Source: Neospora caninum Liverpool
Lineage: Eukaryota > Apicomplexa > Conoidasida > Eucoccidiorida > Sarcocystidae
Assembly: GCF_000208865.1 (NCBI RefSeq)
Contig: NC_018390.1
Coordinates: 2,218,790-2,282,789, forward strand
Reading direction: 5' to 3'
DNA: 64,000 nt
Below the pieces are notes generated by a model. That model worked only from the letters and a program-made list of their open reading frames with translations. It was not told where the DNA came from and ran no database searches. How positions within the stretch are numbered: the stretch's first letter is position 1; each line of letters opens with the position of its first letter. The position numbers and the translations under genes are program-made. Below are positions 57,286-64,000 of this stretch, one piece after another.

Positions 57286-59100
57286 CGCGACGACGAGAGC
57301 GGAAGCAGGAAACCACAAGCGAGGAGAACGGGGGAGCACAGAGAAAACCGCAAAGAGACGAAAGAGAAGTCGAGCTGACTGCACAGACACGGGAAAGAAG
57401 ACCAGGAGAAAGAAGACCGGTAGAAGAGAAGCGTAGGGACGACGGAGCCGTTGGAAAAAGAGTGACGACAAAGAGAGGACGCACTCGGAGCGAAGGAAAA
57501 GACGGCGAAGGACTTACGCAGGGCGCGCACAAGTTTGACAGCGAGAAGGAGAGGACAGGAAGAGAGGAGCACGTCGTGGACAAAGGCGACGACTAAAGAG
57601 AGGCCGAGGAAGTCAACTGGAGCAGGCGCGAACAGGAGCGTTGGATGAAGAGGGGGAGGGCGAAGACGCTTCTTCGATTTTAAAATGTGGCGGCAACGAT
57701 GCACGACTCGAGGTCAATCAAAGAAGGCGCATTGGGACTCTCGCTCTTCTTGACGAACCGGCCCTTCGTCCGTCGCAGGGAGAGAGAGAACGCGAGAAGG
57801 CACACACGGTGGCGCGACCGAAAACAACGTCCATTCCTTTCCAAGGAAGGAAACGACGCAACACTCGGGACCAATCCGGCCAGTGCAGCGAGAAGGATGA
57901 GCAATCCCTGGTTCATACGCGTTTCGCGCTCCCTCTCGACCTGCTCTTTCTCTTCCGCCGCCACACGCTCTGTCTCTCCTCTCTCGCGCCGTTCTCGTGG
58001 ACTCACCCAGCGCGTGATGCGGGGAGGGCTGCGGCTAGCCCACGACAGTGGAGAGAGACAGTGGGCTAGACAGCGAGGCGTGTGAGTAAAAACCGCGTCG
58101 CAGAGAGACGATGCCTTCCGTTCTCGTACACGCGCAGACGGAACGCACCTCGAAGAAGCGAGCGGTCGCCACGTCCGAGAGGAGGCATCGACGACCGATG
58201 CTTCGGCACACAGGCGACACAGATCTGTGCCGGTGGACGAGAAAAACAGGCGGTGAGGCCTCTCGCCTTTCCGCCAAACGGAGGACCGCGAGAGAGGACA
58301 GCAGAGTGCGAGGAAGAAGCGAAGACAGTCGCTCTTGGGGAGGAAGGGCGACAAACGGAAAAGGAAAGGAGACTTGGCCTCGCGCACCCTTCCTTCTGTG
58401 CCGGACGGTCGACAGCTGCCTGGAGACACGGGTTTACGGCGAGGAAGCTGCGGCGCCAAAAAATCTTTTCGAAGGCGGTTGCGAGCGTTGACGGAACAAA
58501 TGCGCCGACATTTCCGAGGAAGGCCGAACACCCCGCACAGGCACAGGAAAGCGTCGCTGGAAAGGAAGACACACTCGGCACAGAGCAGCATCCGCGAGCG
58601 AGGCCAATCGCGCACACGCGCTCTTTGGAAAATGGGAGGCGACAGAACCTTTTTCTCGCGGGGAGAGAAGGCAGAGCCGAACACTTTAACTGCGCGCGAA
58701 GAGACACACGCCGGGGCGCGAGACAGCGGAAACCGCGACTTGCGTAGGCGGGGAAAACAGGAAAAACGAAGGAGAAACAAAACGCGAGACGAAAGAGCAA
58801 GAAAACACGAAAGCGGCACGTGCAGAAGTGGAAGCATCCGGGTTGGCGAGGCGGCTTTTTTCGACGCACGCAAAAACGAGGCCACACACACTTCCCGTTT
58901 TTCACCGAGCCGTGGCGTTCGATTTTTCTCGTGCTTGCTGGTCTGCACTCGCCGCCGGCCCGCCAGGAGTCAAACAAGCTAACTCTGGAGAGAACCGCGC
59001 GAAAATCCGAGAAACGGATGGGAACGTGGAGTGAAGAACGCGCCCCAAAGCTCTCGGTTTTGGCGTGAGAGAGACAGAAGAAAAGGAGACTAGACACGCG
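57286..59100 (-). promoter_or_regulatory. Pyrimidine-rich leader/promoter region of the COPI-associated gene, with a candidate 5'-UTR intron
   Basis: On the minus strand this 1.8-kb stretch is extremely pyrimidine-rich, as in the leaders of the other genes. A good donor (TGC|GTAAGTC, intron starting at 57517) faces a good acceptor (GTCTGTGCAG, intron ending at 57379). This suggests a 139-base intron in the leader, ending about 93 bases before the ATG. A minus-strand ATG at 57916 opens a 78-residue frame with a signal-peptide-like start (MNQGLLILLAALAGLVPS); I do not call it as a gene. Long frames on both strands follow composition. Confidence 0.45.
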
Positions 59101-60044
59101 CCTTTGTTTGTGGTGCGCCTCCGAGCTCCGATCCTACTTTCGAATTTGCGAGAAAACCAGCACCCTCCGCTCCCGGCGTAATAAAACACGTGTGCGCTGT
59201 GCGCCAACAAACGCGAGTGCATGCCTGGAAAAAAAGAAAAGTTCTCCTTTTCTGGGACCGTTTGGCCCCCCCCTCTCTTCGAAGACGAAAAACGCGTCGT
59301 GCCACGAGAACCCTCGGTGTTCTGCCTCGCCTTCCGCGTCTCTCCTCGTATTCTCTCGGAAAAATTCACGTTACAGAATGCGTCTGCCTGTAAAAGAAAG
59401 GATCTTACGATCTTACGAGGAAAGGCTGCGCGAGGGCGAAAAACAAGCATGTCTCTCTCATACTTTGTGTGTTCGGGATTGCTGCATTCTATGACCCAGT
59501 AGACCTCACAAAACTCACATAAATCGAGGCATATACACCCTTGGAGGCCCTTACGCTCCTTGAGACCGAAGAATACGTAAAATGTTAAACTCTACGGTGT
59601 AAACACTGCAGCAAAATATTTACTGTTCTAAAGTTTGTCGTGCGTGTTTATATATATCTCTTTTTTTTGTGTATTTTTCATAGTCCCTACCTCTGTTCGA
59701 GGAGTCATCATCTTTACACACACACCCTGCTAGTGTAAACACCGAAATTCTGTTAGAGAAGGACTTCAGCCACCCATATTTCTCCCTTTCAGCCGCTTCT
59801 TTGTCTCTTTCGGCCAGGCAAAAACGAGGATTAGCCGTCAGCTCTCTCAGCATGAACGGAGGCGAAAATCAGCCGGATCTTCACGTTTCTCTGCTTTCTG
59901 TCGTGAACACGCCGCGTCAATAAAGAAACGCCGAATTAGTCCGTTTGTGCATTACAAGATACAGGAACTGGCCCATCTGTGTACCCTTTTGAGGAACCAT
60001 AAATATCGAATCAGAATGTACATAGAGACTCTTGCATGTTAATG

Positions 60045-60065
60045 TATATATATATATATATATAT
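60045..60065. repeat. (TA)n microsatellite
   Basis: Uninterrupted alternating TA run, intergenic. Confidence 0.95.
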
Positions 60066-60806
60066 GTATATGGGAAGGGGTGCGCATGCAGAATCTGCAT
60101 ATATTTATGGGCGCATGCGTTTCCGTATAATCTCTTCACCTGTAGATGCACTCTGTGGAGAATCAAAAACAATTTCACCGCTGAATCCTATCCGCCCACA
60201 CTTCGCTCGACTCGAGTTTCATTCCTGGAGCGTGAAGGATCACCAAACTTCGAGCAGCTGCACTATCAAGGGTTGCATGCAGGGAGGAAGCGCGTTGTGC
60301 GAAGCTGCCTTTTACATACAGACTGCTGAACCCTGCGTGTGTTCCCTCTGGAGGCGAAGTCTATCGCAGCTACGTCACTCTCTAGAGAAAACACAGATGC
60401 CATCTGTGCATGCCTCTAGCAGGGAGAAAAAGCGAAAAAGTGAACTCCGTTCCCACCCCCATTTCTCGCCGAAGCGTGGGCGTGCGAGTCGCGGTACCTC
60501 AGCTCGACGTCACTACATATCTTACAGATGCAAGCAAGTACACATGAATGCAAATTTGCATACGAATCGACGTACACACTTATGTGCATGTGTATGTGTA
60601 CGTTCGCAGTTCGGTTTCAACACTTGAAGAAGGAGATACCGAATGCACGTTCGCCCCTTCCTAGGGCCTCCTTTCCCCAAGTGGCGCAGACTGTGGCGAG
60701 AAAAGAAAGCGCATCGTTTCTTTCAGACTTCTCGTTTTGTTGAATCAACGGAATCTGGTCAAGTTATTCCAAGACGTCTTTGCGAAACGAATAAACAGAA
60801 ATGTAT

Positions 60807-60842
60807 GTACAGATCTGTATATATCGGTACAGATCTGTATAT
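60807..60842. repeat. 16-nt direct repeat containing a palindrome
   Basis: gtacagatctgtatat occurs at 60807-60822 and 60827-60842. Each copy contains the perfect 10-base palindrome acagatctgt, and the two centres are 20 bases apart. Confidence 0.95.
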
Positions 60843-61327
60843 CTATGCGCATCTGGAGAGGTGTGCGTCTGTCGTTGCGACACGTGAAGAGCTGCGCTCC
60901 CATTGCGAGGCGAGAGAAAGCAGCGAGAGACAAACCGAATAAGGCCTTGCGTGGCTTCACGTGCTCTCCGGCGTGTGGCCCAAATGAAAGGCGTGCCTTT
61001 CCACGCTTCGCTAGCCGGCCCGAACCACGAAACGGGCGAACTATTGTTCTCTCTTCGTATATACATATAAATTTGTAGATGTCAAGATAGTAAAAACACG
61101 TGCATGCATGGTCGGCGCATGCGAGTCGTCACCTGCACAAATGGATATCCTATCAAGATGTGTGCTAGGCAGTCAAACTGAGAGCGAAAAGAGACACCTG
61201 AATCTTCTTGGGTCCGCCGCCCGAGAGAGACTGGCTGCTGCGCGAGGGGGGCGGAGCCGCATAAAAGGTGCAATGCCAGAACATAAATGAGGGAGCGAAA
61301 TTGCCGCATGCAGTTCCCCTCGGGCGT

Positions 61328-64000
<2,673 letters not shown>

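Larger units (their letters stand above)
59101..61327. other. Intergenic region upstream of the COPI-associated leader and downstream of RUVBL2
   Basis: It is AT-richer than its surroundings. It should contain the RUVBL2 3' untranslated region and the distal promoter of the COPI-associated gene. It holds the (TA)n tract at 60045-60065 and a 16-nt direct repeat at 60807-60842. No gene is supported. Confidence 0.5.

Noticed and set aside
57680..58948. 422-codon minus-strand frame
   Set aside because: It is a Cys/Arg/Ser/Phe-rich translation of the pyrimidine-rich leader with no domain; only the internal ATG at 57916 was kept as a weak observation.

Overview
This is nuclear DNA of a tissue-cyst-forming coccidian, most likely Toxoplasma gondii or a very close relative such as Hammondia. 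The basis is spliced nuclear genes with GT-AG introns of about 100-1,050 bases, intermediate GC content, long low-complexity insertions in otherwise conserved enzymes, many (TA)n microsatellites in introns, and pyrimidine-rich leaders on the sense strand. No bacterial features (operons, Shine-Dalgarno sites, CRISPR, IS elements) are present. I rebuilt exons by pairing GT donors with AG acceptors and requiring both reading phase and family homology to be continuous. Nearly all junctions below are phase-consistent; the weaker ones are named.

Layout, left to right. (1) 1123-5638 (+): family X DNA polymerase, Pol lambda-like in its core, three exons. (2) 7651-10067 (-): type I L-asparaginase, two exons, convergent with the polymerase. 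(3) 13220-15388 (+): cytochrome bc1 complex subunit 7 (QCR7/UQCRB), four exons. (4) 17465-17535 (-): tRNA-Gly(GCC) with a Pol III T-run. (5) about 18988-27065 (-): inositol polyphosphate 5-phosphatase (IPPc) protein, at least 11 exons plus unresolved C-terminal exons. (6) 32928-35339 (-): NIPA/DUF803 Mg2+ transporter-like membrane protein, single exon. (7) 40698-47923 (+): type II NADH dehydrogenase (NDH2), 11 exons. (8) 50469-52409 (+): unrecognised single-exon protein with a signal peptide, a second hydrophobic segment and an RRL (TEXEL-like) motif, resembling exported dense-granule proteins. (9) 56525-57285 (-): small four-helix membrane protein of the COPI-associated type, two exons. (10) 61328-64000 (-): RuvB-like 2 (reptin), 5' end beyond the window.

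The genes are independent transcription units. The one metabolic link is that NDH2 reduces ubiquinone in the inner mitochondrial membrane and the bc1 complex, of which QCR7 is a subunit, oxidises ubiquinol; both are nuclear genes for the same electron-transport chain. The IPPc phosphatase and the COPI-associated protein both belong to endomembrane traffic and phosphoinositide biology, the polymerase and reptin to DNA repair and chromatin.

I found no convincing wholly new multi-gene system. The best candidates for novelty are the RRL-bearing secreted protein, the divergent IPPc enzyme with its unassigned C-terminal domain, and the parasite-specific extensions on the polymerase, asparaginase and QCR7.
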